From Acidimicrobiia bacterium (GTDB lineage Bacteria > Actinomycetota > Acidimicrobiia > IMCC26256 > JAOSJM01): a stretch of 64,000 bases of DNA. The translations under genes and the position numbers were made by a program. Position 1 is the stretch's first letter; every line of letters starts with the position of its first letter. The stretch is from positions 1,496,001-1,560,000 of the forward strand of contig JAOSJM010000001.1 of the NCBI GenBank assembly GCA_027494165.1, read 5' to 3'. Below, one piece after another: positions 41,504-50,841 of this stretch. A model generated the notes under the pieces. The model had not been told where the DNA came from. It saw only the letters and a program-made list of their open reading frames with translations, and searched no databases.

Positions 41504-43004
41504 GTTGGGTGCTGCCGGCCATGTAGAGGCCCTGGATGGGGGTGCGGTACTGGCCGAGGGTGGGCAGGGGCCGCCGGTCGAGCATGTTGTCGAGGTTGAT
41601 GTCGCCCATCATCCAGTCGCCGCGGATCATGTTGGGGAGCTTGCGGGCGATGTCGTGGGGGTGAAGACGGCCCAGTCGATGATGGTGCGGTCGGTGAGGT
41701 TGGGGGCGTATCGGGCCCAGGCGTCGATGCAGCGCCGCCCGTACCAGCGGCCCAGGTCGTCCCAGGCGCCTTCACCGCCGTCGGCGAGCGCGAAGGGAGC
41801 GAACTGGCGCAACAGGCCGGGGTAGTGCCCCTCGGGAGCGTCGGTGGGGTCATAGAGGCTGTTCACCGCGGCGTTGGGACGCGGGTCGGGCAGCCCCCCG
41901 GCCCGGATCGTGGCCCACTCGGCATCCAAGGCGTCGGTGGAGGCATACCCGCAGTTGACGACCCAGGCCCGGTTCACGTCCGGGTCGAACTCGGCCGCGC
42001 TGTACTCGGGCAGCGCGCTCATCGCGAGATGCACCGAGAACAGCGTCCAGTCCTTGTGGGCCACGTCGCTCTTGACCTCCTGGACGAACCCGGCGTCCAG
42101 CGCCGAAGGGTCGATCATCTCCAAGAAGGTCTGTTCCACCGAGACCGTCGAGGCGACGGCCCGGCGGGCTTGGATCTCGGTCCCGTCGCCCAGACGCACC
42201 CCCCACCGCCCGGCCGTCCTCGACCACGATGCCGACCACCTCGGCGTCCGAGACCATCACCCCGCCGTGTTGGGCCAGATCCCGCCACAAGGCATGGGCG
42301 AGACGATGCGAACCACCCACGCACACATGCCAGTTGTCGATCTTGCCGACCAGCAACGGATACCCGATCGCCAACCCCGCCACATCGTTGGTGTACGAGC
42401 ACACCGCCCCGTGGAACGCCAGATGCGCCTTGATCTTCGGATGGGAGAAATGCCGGTCCAGGAACTGGTTGATCGACTCCCGCCGCAACCGCACCGACAA
42501 GAACTCGCTGCGATCCTCCACCCCGAAAGCCGCCAACGCCTTCGTCAACTCCTTCACCGACAACGGCGGCTGGTACATCAACGTCCCCAACAACAGATCC
42601 ACGAACCCGTGCGCCTCGCCGTACAGACGCTCGAACGTCGCCGCGTCCTCCTCGGAGAACCGCGCCATCGACGCCAACGTCTTGTCCATCTCCGCATGCA
42701 CCGTCAAGGCCGTACCGTCATCGAACACCGACGCCATCTGCACATCCGGACGCACGTACTCCACCCCGTGACCCCGAACCTCCAGATCCCGCACCGGCGG
42801 CGCCATGTCCACGAACGTGTGATAGTTCGCATGCACGTTGTGCAGAAACCCCGGCTGGGTCAACTCCTCGGTGCACAACCCGCCGCCCTCCTCGTGACGG
42901 CGCTCCAACACCAACACCTCCAACCCACACCGAGCCAGATACGCCCCCAACGTCAACCCGTTGTGCCCCGCCCCGATCACCACCACGTCGTAGGCGTCCC
43001 GCAT
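41504..43004 (-). CDS. Phytoene-desaturase-like FAD oxidoreductase 1 (3' end lost, two frameshifts)
   Basis: N-terminal FAD motif YDVVVIGAGHNGLTLGAYLA, then VLVLERRHEEGGGLCTEE, typical of the phytoene dehydrogenase/amine-oxidase-like superfamily. About 500 residues can be read: HANYHTFVDMAPPVRDL, VGGSHRLAHALWRDLAQHGG and, near the break, PIQGLYMAGSTQHP, which normally begins the final FAD-contact loop. An extra G near 42207 and a missing C near 41655 interrupt it. The last 30-50 residues are hidden by the poly-G block. The ATG at 43004 lies 60 bp downstream of a perfect KstR-like palindrome. Confidence 0.83.
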
Positions 43005-43063
43005 CACGACCTCCGGCCCGGACTCCGACCTCGATCCTCGCGAGCATCGCGCGAGATCCTTCG

Positions 43064-43077
43064 TAGAACAGGTTCTA
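43064..43077. promoter_or_regulatory. KstR-like operator (site c)
   Basis: TAGAACAGGTTCTA, a perfect 6+6 palindrome fully matching TnnAACnnGTTnnA, 60 bp upstream of FAD oxidoreductase 1. Confidence 0.78.
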
Positions 43078-43209
43078 CCGCGCTGCTTCCGGCCGTCAAG
43101 CCCGGGGCGGCCGGCCGCGACCGGTGCGCCCGGGCCCCACCGCCCTCCCCGGCGTCCCCTTCCGTTCCTCGCGAGCGTTCCTTGCATTCGCCGGGCGCCC
43201 TGCCTACGG

Positions 43210-43223
43210 TGATACCGGTTCTC
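43210..43223. promoter_or_regulatory. Weak KstR-like site (site d)
   Basis: TGATACCGGTTCTC keeps the right half-site but has TAC for AAC. It is 76 bp upstream of the unknown plus-strand gene at 43299. Confidence 0.4.
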
Positions 43224-43273
43224 GTTCGCGGGGCCCGCGGTCCGGGTGGCCGTCGGCACACCCGGCCCGGGAG

Positions 43274-43306
43274 GTGGCGTCGTGAAGCTGGTGGCGTCGT
43301 GAAGCT
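43274..43306 (+). repeat. 17-bp tandem duplication at a start codon
   Basis: GTGGCGTCGTGAAGCT occurs at 43274-43289 and again at 43291-43306. Each copy contains GTGAAGCT; the second supplies the GTG start of the next gene, and the first opens a six-codon reading frame (43282-43302) whose stop overlaps that start. Confidence 0.8.
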
Positions 43307-43808
43307 CAAGTCGCGTGGTCTCGGGCGCAAGGAGCTCGTCATGGACTTCCGGGAGTACCGGGTGGTCCGTGACGGGAACGAGATCGTGGTCATCGGGACG
43401 ATCCGCGAGCCGGTGCGCTGGGACTTCAGCATCCGCATGTGCGAGGACGACCTGGCCGGCGTCGCCCGCGTCGCCGTCCAGCGGCCCGTGCTCCGCCTGA
43501 TGCTCCGCTCCCTGTTCAAGCGGCGCAAGGCCCACCACTGGAACCAGGACCGGGCCGAGCACCTCGCCGCCGCCAGGGCCGCCCGCCGCGCGACCTTCGA
43601 GAAGCCCGTCGACGAGCTCCTCGAGCAGGCCGGGGCGGGGACCCCGAGGGCCAAGCGGCTCCAGGCGGTCGACGACGACGCCGAAGCCGAGGCGCCGCCG
43701 CGCCGCCGGCTCGGCTTCGGCTCCCGGCGGGGGGCCGTGGCCGCCGATCCGCCCGCGCCGGGCGACTCGCCCGACACCGCGGACCAGAGCGACTCCGCCG
43801 TCTCCTGA
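43299..43808 (+). CDS. Conserved-looking protein of unknown function in the KstR-like regulon
   Basis: A 169-residue soluble protein. The first 60 residues look folded (MDFREYRVVRDGNEIVVIGT, RWDFSIRMCEDDLAGVARV), followed by a basic helix (MLRSLFKRRKAHHWNQDRAE) and an Arg/Ala-rich helix, and a disordered acidic tail. I recognise no family. It starts within a tandem duplication and is transcribed divergently from FAD oxidoreductase 1, 101 bp before the third livK gene. Context suggests a role with the transporter, which is inference. Confidence 0.68.
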   Translation: MKLKSRGLGRKELVMDFREYRVVRDGNEIVVIGTIREPVRWDFSIRMCEDDLAGVARVAVQRPVLRLMLRSLFKRRKAHHWNQDRAEHLAAARAARRATFEKPVDELLEQAGAGTPRAKRLQAVDDDAEAEAPPRRRLGFGSRRGAVAADPPAPGDSPDTADQSDSAVS

Positions 43809-43852
43809 GCCGGGCCGCAGCCTCGGCCAGGGCCCGGGCCCACGGCCACCAT

Positions 43853-43866
43853 TGAAACCCGTTCTC
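43853..43866. promoter_or_regulatory. KstR-like operator (site e) upstream of livK-c
   Basis: TGAAACCCGTTCTC fits TnnAACnnGTTnnA except for the last base; 43 bp upstream of livK-c. Confidence 0.62.
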
Positions 43867-43909
43867 GTTCGTGCCATGCTCACCGCGCGACCGAACGGGA
43901 GGGTCGATC

Positions 43910-45298
43910 ATGGGTAGGTCCGCGGCACGTCGGTCCCCGGAGGGCTCCCGGAGCCCACGTTCGTGGCGTCGGCGCCTCCCGGCGACGATCGCCGTCCTGG
44001 CCCTCCTCGTCGCGGCCTGCGGCAGCCGCACCGACTCCGGCGACGAGGCCTCGGACACGACCGGCGCCACCACGGCGACGACGTCGGCCCCGACGGAGAC
44101 GACCGCCGCCGTCGCCGACGGCGACCCGGACGCGCCGTGCGGGCCCGGTGACGCCGGCGGCGCCACCGAGGTGGGCGTGACCGACGACGCGATCGTCATC
44201 GCCAACATCGCCGACATCGGCGGCCCGATCCCGGAGATCTTCGTCGACAACCGGCGCGCCATCCAGGCGTTCGTCGAGTACTGCAACAGCCTCGGGGGCA
44301 TCAACGGTCGCCCGCTGGAGCTCCTCGAGCTCGACTCGGCGCTCACCGAGTACCGGGCGGCCGTGGAGCGGGCCTGCAACGAGGCGTTCGCGATCGTCGG
44401 CGGCGCCTCGGTGTTCGACGACACCGCCGTCGACGTCAGCGAGGGCTGCGGCATCCCCGACATCGTGGGCTTCGCGGCCTCCCCCAAGCACCAGCTCGCC
44501 GCGACGGTGATCATGCCGTCGCCCAACAGCCCGAGGACCCAGCCCGTGGGCGCCGGGCGCTACATCATGGAGACCTACCCGGAGGCGGCCCAGAACGCGG
44601 CGATCTTCTACGCCCCCTCCGTCGCCAAGACCTCGGCCCTCAAGCAGATCGAGGGCTACGAGTCGATCGGGTGGAACTTCGTGCTCAAGCAGGAGGTCCC
44701 GATCAACGAGACCAACTGGGGCCCGCGGGTCGAGGCCCTCCGCTCCAGCGGCGCCCAGTACGTCTTCATGCAGGCCGAGTACGGGATGCTCGCCGGCCTG
44801 CTCAAGGAGATGAAGGCCCAGGGCGTCGAGGTCCAGGTGGTCGAGGGCGGCTCGGCGATGTACAAGCAGGAGCTCCTCGACGCCGGCGGCGACGCCGTCG
44901 AGGGTCTCCTCATCAACTCCTCGACCTGGCCCCTCTTCGAGATCGACCAGAGCCCCGAGCTGGGCCGCTACGCCGAGTGGCTGGAGACGACGAACCCCGG
45001 CGCGGAGCCGGCCGGGCTGGGGATCCAGAGCTGGTCGGCCGGCCTGCTGTTCGCCACCGCGGCGAAGGCGCTCGGCAGCGACCTGACCCGAGCGGGGCTG
45101 CTGGACGAGCTCCACTCCATCCACGAGTGGGACGGCCACGGCATCCACGGCACGAGCGACCCGGGCGCGGGGATGCCGTCGGGCTGCTTCGTGTACCTGC
45201 GGGTCGAGGGCGGCGAGTTCGTCCGCCACTACCCCGACGAGGGCTTCTCCTGCGACAGGGAGCGCAACATCGTCACCGTCACCGGGACGTACGAGTGA
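43910..45298 (+). CDS. livK: LivK-type lipoprotein substrate-binding protein c
   Basis: An intact 462-residue lipoprotein. Signal RRLPATIAVLALLVAACGSR with lipobox LVAAC; Thr-rich linker; then DAIVIANIADIGGPIPEIFV, YCNSLGGINGRPLELLELDS, and C-terminal WSAGLLFATAAKALGSDLTR with the shared ending HYPDEGFSCDRERN. It differs substantially from livK a and b, so it may bind a different ligand. The ATG at 43910 has GGGAGG upstream. It forms an operon with the fused permease 19 bp downstream. Confidence 0.9.
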   Translation: MGRSAARRSPEGSRSPRSWRRRLPATIAVLALLVAACGSRTDSGDEASDTTGATTATTSAPTETTAAVADGDPDAPCGPGDAGGATEVGVTDDAIVIANIADIGGPIPEIFVDNRRAIQAFVEYCNSLGGINGRPLELLELDSALTEYRAAVERACNEAFAIVGGASVFDDTAVDVSEGCGIPDIVGFAASPKHQLAATVIMPSPNSPRTQPVGAGRYIMETYPEAAQNAAIFYAPSVAKTSALKQIEGYESIGWNFVLKQEVPINETNWGPRVEALRSSGAQYVFMQAEYGMLAGLLKEMKAQGVEVQVVEGGSAMYKQELLDAGGDAVEGLLINSSTWPLFEIDQSPELGRYAEWLETTNPGAEPAGLGIQSWSAGLLFATAAKALGSDLTRAGLLDELHSIHEWDGHGIHGTSDPGAGMPSGCFVYLRVEGGEFVRHYPDEGFSCDRERNIVTVTGTYE

Positions 45299-45317
45299 CC
45301 GACGGCCCCGACCGGCC

Positions 45318-47375
45318 GTGACGACCTTCGTCCGCCTCTCGATCTTCGGCCTCGTCGCCGGGGGCATCTACTTCGTCGTCGCGAGCGGGCTCGTCCTCAC
45401 CTACGCCACCACGGGCGTGTTCAACTTCGCCCACGGCGCCTTCGGCATGCTCGCGGCCTTCTGCTACTGGGAGCTGCGCTTCAACCTCGGGTGGCCGGCA
45501 CCGCTCGTGCTGGTGCTCGTCATCGGCGTCGGCGCGCCGCTGGCCGGGATGATGGTGGAGAAGGTGCTGGTGCGCCGGCTCCACGGGGCACCGCTCGCCA
45601 CGACCCTCGTCATCACCGTGGGGCTCCTGGCCGGGCTCATCGGGATGGCCCAGCACGTCTGGAAGCCGGAGGCCCGTCCCTTCCCCGGGTTCTTCGACCC
45701 CGAGGGGTTCCACGTCCTCGGGGTCTTCGTCACCTGGCACCGGGCCATCACCGTGCTCGTGGCCATCGCGGTGGCGGTCGGGCTGCGGATCGTCCTCTAC
45801 GACACCCGGTGGGGGCATCTCCATGCGCGCGGTCGTGGACGACCGTGACCTCGCCGCCCTCAACGGGGCCCGTCCCGCCCGCACCAGCTCGCTGGCCTGG
45901 GCCCTCGGGGCGGCGCTGGCGGCGCTGGCCGGCGTCCTGCTCGCCCCGGTGCTGATCCGGCTCGACATCGTCCCGCTCACCCTGCTCGTGCTCGACGCCT
46001 ACGCGGCCGCCGTCGTCGGGAGGCTGCGGAGCCTGCCCCTCACCCTCGTGGGCGCCCTCATCCTGGGGTTCCTCCAGTCGTACTCGATCGGCTACCTGCC
46101 CCGGCTCTTCCCCGACAACGCCCTGCCGTCCTGGCTCAGCGGCATCGGCGCGGCGCTGCCGGTGCTCATGCTCTTCGTCGTGCTCCTCCTCCTGCCCGAG
46201 GCCCGCCTCCGGGGACCCGCACCCTCCAGGCCGCGTCGGTGCGGGTGGCCGGCCTCCGCCAGTCCCTGCTCGGCGCGGCCGCGCTCGTCGTGGCGGCCGG
46301 GGTCGTGGTGAGCCTCCTCGCCGAGCGCGACGTGCTGCGGGTCGGCCACGGTCTGGCGATCGCCCTGGTCGTCCTCTCGATGGTCCCCCTCACCGGTTAC
46401 GCGGGCCAGGTGTCGCTGTGCCAGCTCACGTTCGCGGGCATCGGGGCGTACTGCGCGTACCGCTTCGGCGAAGACGGGTCGCTCATGGGACCCGCCGTCG
46501 CGGTGGTCGTCACCGGGGCGGTCGGCGCGCTCGTCGCCCTCCCCGCGGTGCGCCTCCAGGGGCTCTACCTCGCCCTCAGCACGCTGGCCTTCGCGGTCTT
46601 CATGGACGTGATGGTCTTCCAGCACCCCCGCGTCTTCTCGGTCGGGAGCGTGATCCTCGACCGGGTCGAGATCCTGGGGGTCTCCTTCGAGGGCGAGCGG
46701 GCCTACTTCATGCTCCTCGCCGCCGTCTACGGGGCATGCGCGGTCGGGGTGCTGGCGTTGCGGCGCGGTCGCCTCGGCCGCCGCCTCGTCTCGCTGCGGG
46801 ACAGCCCCGCGGCCTGCGCCACGCTCGGCCTCAGCGTGACCCGTACCAAGCTCGTCGTCTTCACGCTCTCGGCCGCCATGGCCGGCTTCGGCGGCGCGAT
46901 GTTCGCCGGCCTGCGCGTCGCGGTCGGAGCCAACGACTTCACGATGGTCGACGGCCTCCAGATCCTGCTGCTGGCGGTCATCGGCGGCATCGCCACCGGC
47001 AGCGGTCCCCTGTTCGCCGGGACCATGTTCGCCATCATGGCCATCGTCTCCCAGGAGATCTCGTGGCTCTCGTGGCTCCACGCGGTCGGTCCGGCCCTGG
47101 TCGGGATCGGCATGGCCCGCCACCCCGAGGGCGTCGTGGTGAAGATCGGCGAGCTGTGGCGGCGTGTGCGGGCCCGGCGGGTCGAGCCCGGGAAGGTCCC
47201 GCGGGTGGAGGTCACCCTCACCTCCCGCCTCCCCTTCGGCGCCCGGCTGGCCCCCGAGCAGGCCCGCACCCTCGACACGGCCCTCGGCATCGGCGCCACC
47301 TGCCCCACGGCCGGCGACGGCGCCCGCGTCCCGACCCCCGTCCTTGCCGGATCGGGCGCTGACGGGTTAACCTGA
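45318..47375 (+). CDS. livHM: Second fused LivH-LivM-type permease, two frameshifts
   Basis: About 685 residues after correction. It parallels the first fused permease through its length: TTFVRLSIFGLVAGGIYFVV, GVFNFAHGAFGMLAAFCYW, then GYAGQVSLCQLTFAGIGAY and RLQGLYLALSTLAFAVFMD, the loop LGRRLVSLRDSPAACATLGL, and a soluble C-terminal tail containing LAPEQARTLDTALGI. An extra G near 45820 and a missing G near 46215 split it into three frames. The natural state is therefore a fusion, as in the intact paralogue. The stop overlaps the next KstR-like site. Confidence 0.86.
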
Positions 47376-47393
47376 AACCGGTTCTAGTAGAAC
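47373..47393. promoter_or_regulatory. KstR-like operator (site f), composite
   Basis: TGAAACCGGTTCTA (47373-47386) matches the consensus fully. It is followed after one base by TAGAAC (47388-47393), making a second inverted repeat with the GTTCTA half, so two overlapping sites may exist. It is 188 bp upstream of FAD oxidoreductase 2 and identical (on the opposite strand) to site h. Confidence 0.72.
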
Positions 47394-47580
47394 TGGAGTG
47401 CCGGCATGACGGACGCGTGTCACGCGGCCGCCCGGCACGCAGCGAGCGGAGGGGGCCGACGCGGCGTCGCCGTGGCGACCGTTGCGGATCAGCGCCTCCC
47501 CGCGCGGCACGCCCCTGCCCTCGTCGGCGGGCGCGCGCGCCCCGCCGACCCCCGTCGACGAGGATCGAGGAGGTCCCCGG

Positions 47581-49347
47581 ATGGCACAGGTGAGCGCACC
47601 GCGGCGCGCGGTGGACGCGGCGACCGGCGAGGCGCTGCCGGGGAGGAACCGGTTCGACTTCGTCGTGGCCGGCGGCGGACCGAACGGGCTGGGGATCGCC
47701 GCCTACCTGTCGAAGTGGGGCTTCTCGGTGTGCGTGCTCGAGGCCCGCCCCGAGGTCGGCGGCGGCGCCGAGAACGCCGAGCCCCTCCCGGGCCACTCGA
47801 TCGATCCCCACGCCTCGTTCTTCTACGGCGCCCAGGGGCCGGGAGTGGAGCAGCTCGAGCTCGGCCGCTACGGGTTCCGCCTCACCCACACCTCGGGGAG
47901 CGCGTCGTTCACGTCCGACGGGCGCTCGATGATCCACGGCCGCGACATCTACGAGAGCGCCCTCGCCCAGGACCCGGTCCGCTACCTCGAATCCCTCGGG
48001 GGGACGGCCGACGGGGCGAAGTTCTTCATCGAGTTCATGGCCAACCTCCAGCCCAGGGTCCAGCAACTCCTGCGCAGCCTCTACTGGACCCCGCCCTACG
48101 ACCACCGCTGGCGGGTCCCCCGCGAGGAGCTCCCCGAGACGAGGATCTTCAAGGAGATCGTCCCGACGTGGGACGACGCCTTCCTCGACATGTCGCTCTA
48201 CGACTTCTTCGCCACCATGGACCTCCCCGACCCGCTCATGTGCGCCCAGCTCATCAACGCCTGGGGCAACGGGCCTCACCCGTACTACAAGGGGATGCTG
48301 ATCCCCGCCTTCGGCGTCGGCCAGCTCATGGGCCCCACCAGCCCTCGCCCGTCGGTGGCATGCACTCCCTCGTCCACGCCATGGCCCGCTGCGCCCTGGC
48401 CCACGGGGCCCGCATCTACGTGAACTGCCCGGTCACCGAGATCGTCGTCCACGACGGCCGCGCCGTGGGGGGTGCGGGTGGCCGACGACGGCGTGCTCGG
48501 GGAGAAGACGATCTGGGCCGACATGGGGGTCATCAGCGGCACCCACGTCAAGCACCTCCCCGACCTCGTCGGCCGGGGCAACCTCGCCCCCGAGCTGGCC
48601 CGGCGCATCGACGACCTCAGCCTCAAGGGCGGCAGCCTCTGGGTGGCCAACATGGTGGTCAACGAGCTCCCCCAGCTCACCCTGGCCCCCGAGCTCAACC
48701 AGCCCGGCACCGAGCTCACCGTCACCGTGCTCAACGCCGACACGCCCCAACTCCTCGAGCTCATGCGCGACGTCCACACGTTCCGCACCCACCCCACCGA
48801 CCCCGACCACTTCGCGGGCCTCTGGATCATCTGCCAGGACGTGCGCGACCAGACCCGGGTCCGCCCCGACGGACGCCACGTCCTCTACTTCAACGTCCAG
48901 GTCCCCGCCCCCGAGGAGCACCGCGACGGCCCCCTCGCCGTCAACCAGGCTCGCGACGAGATCGTCGAGAACTGCAAGGCGGTCGTGCGGAAGTACGCAC
49001 CGAACATGACCGACGACAAGTACGTCGAGGTCTTCGTCAACAGCCCCTACGACTCGTCCATCCGCAACATGGGGTTCGTCGGTGGCCAGTGGATGGGCCT
49101 GCGCGAGTCCGAGAACGAGTGGGGGGTCAACAAGCCCCTCCCGGAGCTCGCCCGCTACCGGACCCCGATCGACGGCCTCTACCTCTGCCACCAGACCTCC
49201 CACCCCGGTGGCCTCTGCCTCATCGCCGTCCCCTACAACCTCATGCACATCCTCCACGAGGACTACCCGGAGATCTCCGCGACGACCCCCGACTGGTGGT
49301 ACCCGTCGCCCTGGCACATCACCGACGAGCAGGGAGGGACCGCGTGA
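47581..49347 (+). CDS. Phytoene-desaturase-like FAD oxidoreductase 2, two frameshifts
   Basis: A 588-residue FAD protein. The dinucleotide motif is FDFVVAGGGPNGLGIAAYLS and ARPEVGGGAENAEPLPG follows. Later landmarks are SPVGGMHSLVHAMARCALAH, EKTIWADMGVISGTHVKHLP, MRDVHTFRTHPTDPDHF and the ending GLYLCHQTSHPGGLCLIAVP. It is a close paralogue of oxidoreductase 6 (55988-57764), even to the C-terminal WWYPSPWHITDE. A missing C near 48345 and an extra G near 48470 break the frame. The substrate is unknown; a long hydrophobic molecule is the usual substrate in this superfamily. The ATG at 47581 is preceded by GGAGG. Confidence 0.85.
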
Positions 49348-50825
49348 GCGACCACGACGCCATCGTCATCGGAGCGGGCTACGGAGGGGTGACCGTCGCC
49401 TCGCTGCTCGCCCGGGAGGGCCGGCGGGTCCTGCTGGTCGACAAGAACGAGCAGGCGGGCGGTAAGGCCATGACCGTCCGGCGTCGTGGCTACGCCTACG
49501 AGCTGTGGCCCGTGCACGGCCTGCCGGCCCGCGACTCCCGGCTCCACGAGCTCGTGCGCACGCTCGGGGTGGGCGACGACTCCCTGTTCCTGATGCCCGA
49601 CGGGCCGAAGGTCGGCGAGCGCTTCTACAAGCGGCCCGACGGCACGTGGCAGCACGACCCGCCGATCGACGACACCACCGGGGGGACACCGACGATCGAG
49701 CGAACCCAGCAGCAGCTCGACGTGAGCGACGAGGAGATGGCGAAGTTCGTCGAGATGGCGACCGCGATCGCCACGATGCCCGAAGAGGAGATCGACGCCC
49801 TCGACGACGTCGGGATGCTCGAGTGGATGCGGGGCTTCGACCTGGCCGAGCCGATCATCACCCAGCAGGCCACGATGCTCAACCTCGTGTTCGTGGCCCC
49901 GGTCGACCGCATCCCGGTCTCCGAGGGTGTGCGGACCCTCCGCCAGCTCTTCCTCGGCGGCGGCCCCCGGTACGCGGCCGGTGGGTTCGGGCGGGTCGCC
50001 GAGCTTGCCGCGCGGTACGTCGACGACCACGGGGGCCGGTTCCTCACCGGGACGCGGGTCGAGACGATCCTCGTCGAGGGCGGCCGGGCCGTCGGGATCC
50101 GGACCAAGGACGGCGAGGAGCGCCGGGCCCCGGTGGTGATCTCGAACGCCGGCATCCACCCCACCGCCCTCGAGGCTCGCCCCCGAGGGGCGCTGCCCGC
50201 CGACTACGTCGAGCGGGTCCGGGGGCTCGAGCCCGGGTGGGGCATGGTCGGCCTGCGCTACTTCTTCAGCCGGCCCGTCTTCGAGGCCCGCACGGCGTCC
50301 ATGTACTCCGACCAGAGCTGGCTCGACACCGACCGCTACGCCCGCCTCATGGCCAGCGAGTGGGAGCCCGACGTCCCGCTGGCCTACATCACCATCCCCT
50401 CGAACTGGGACCCCTCGATGGCTCCCCCCGGGCACCAGGTCGTGCAGGTGGGGATCCTCGGGTCCCCCGACCCGACCTCCGAGGTGAACGAGCGGCTCGT
50501 CGACCGGGCCGAGGCCACCATCGAGGAGCTCTGGCCCGGCGTCCTCGAGCACCTCGAGCGCAAGGAGCGCTACACGGCCCGCCAGGTCTCGAACCTCACC
50601 CGAGACTCGGCCGTACCGGGACAAGGTGGCGAGTGCATCGGCCTCGGCCAGGTGATCGGCCAGTGCGGCGGATCGAAGCCCGACGCCCGCACGCCCTTGC
50701 CCGGCCTCTACCTCGTGGGTTGCGACGCCGGTGGCTTCGGCTGCGGCACCCACCAGGCGGTCGAGTCGGGCTTCGCGGTGGCGGCGATGGTCCGTGCGGA
50801 GCTCGAGGCCCGCCAGCCGGCGTGA
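49344..50825 (+). CDS. Phytoene-desaturase-like FAD oxidoreductase 3
   Basis: An intact 493-residue protein. FAD motif DAIVIGAGYGGVTVASLLA followed by VDKNEQAGGKAMTVRRRG, a CrtI-like GGKA signature. The middle contains RTLRQLFLGGGPRYAAGGFG and a substrate-domain segment ISNAGIHPTAL; the end reads LPGLYLVGCDAGGFGCGTH. It is translationally coupled to oxidoreductase 2 (GTGA) and followed 16 bp later by oxidoreductase 4, a paralogue with the same GECIGLGQVIGQCG segment. Confidence 0.88.
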   Translation: MSDHDAIVIGAGYGGVTVASLLAREGRRVLLVDKNEQAGGKAMTVRRRGYAYELWPVHGLPARDSRLHELVRTLGVGDDSLFLMPDGPKVGERFYKRPDGTWQHDPPIDDTTGGTPTIERTQQQLDVSDEEMAKFVEMATAIATMPEEEIDALDDVGMLEWMRGFDLAEPIITQQATMLNLVFVAPVDRIPVSEGVRTLRQLFLGGGPRYAAGGFGRVAELAARYVDDHGGRFLTGTRVETILVEGGRAVGIRTKDGEERRAPVVISNAGIHPTALEARPRGALPADYVERVRGLEPGWGMVGLRYFFSRPVFEARTASMYSDQSWLDTDRYARLMASEWEPDVPLAYITIPSNWDPSMAPPGHQVVQVGILGSPDPTSEVNERLVDRAEATIEELWPGVLEHLERKERYTARQVSNLTRDSAVPGQGGECIGLGQVIGQCGGSKPDARTPLPGLYLVGCDAGGFGCGTHQAVESGFAVAAMVRAELEARQPA

Positions 50826-50841
50826 CGAGGAGGAGAACACC

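Noticed and set aside
45318-46311. Separate LivH and LivM genes in the second transporter
   Set aside because: The breaks are single-base indels within conserved segments and the intact paralogue is one continuous fusion, so a fused gene with sequencing errors is more likely.
47406-47580. Start of FAD oxidoreductase 2 at an ATG near 47406
   Set aside because: That frame differs from the FAD motif frame and its product has no family features; the ATG at 47581 has a good ribosome-binding site and begins the conserved N-terminus.
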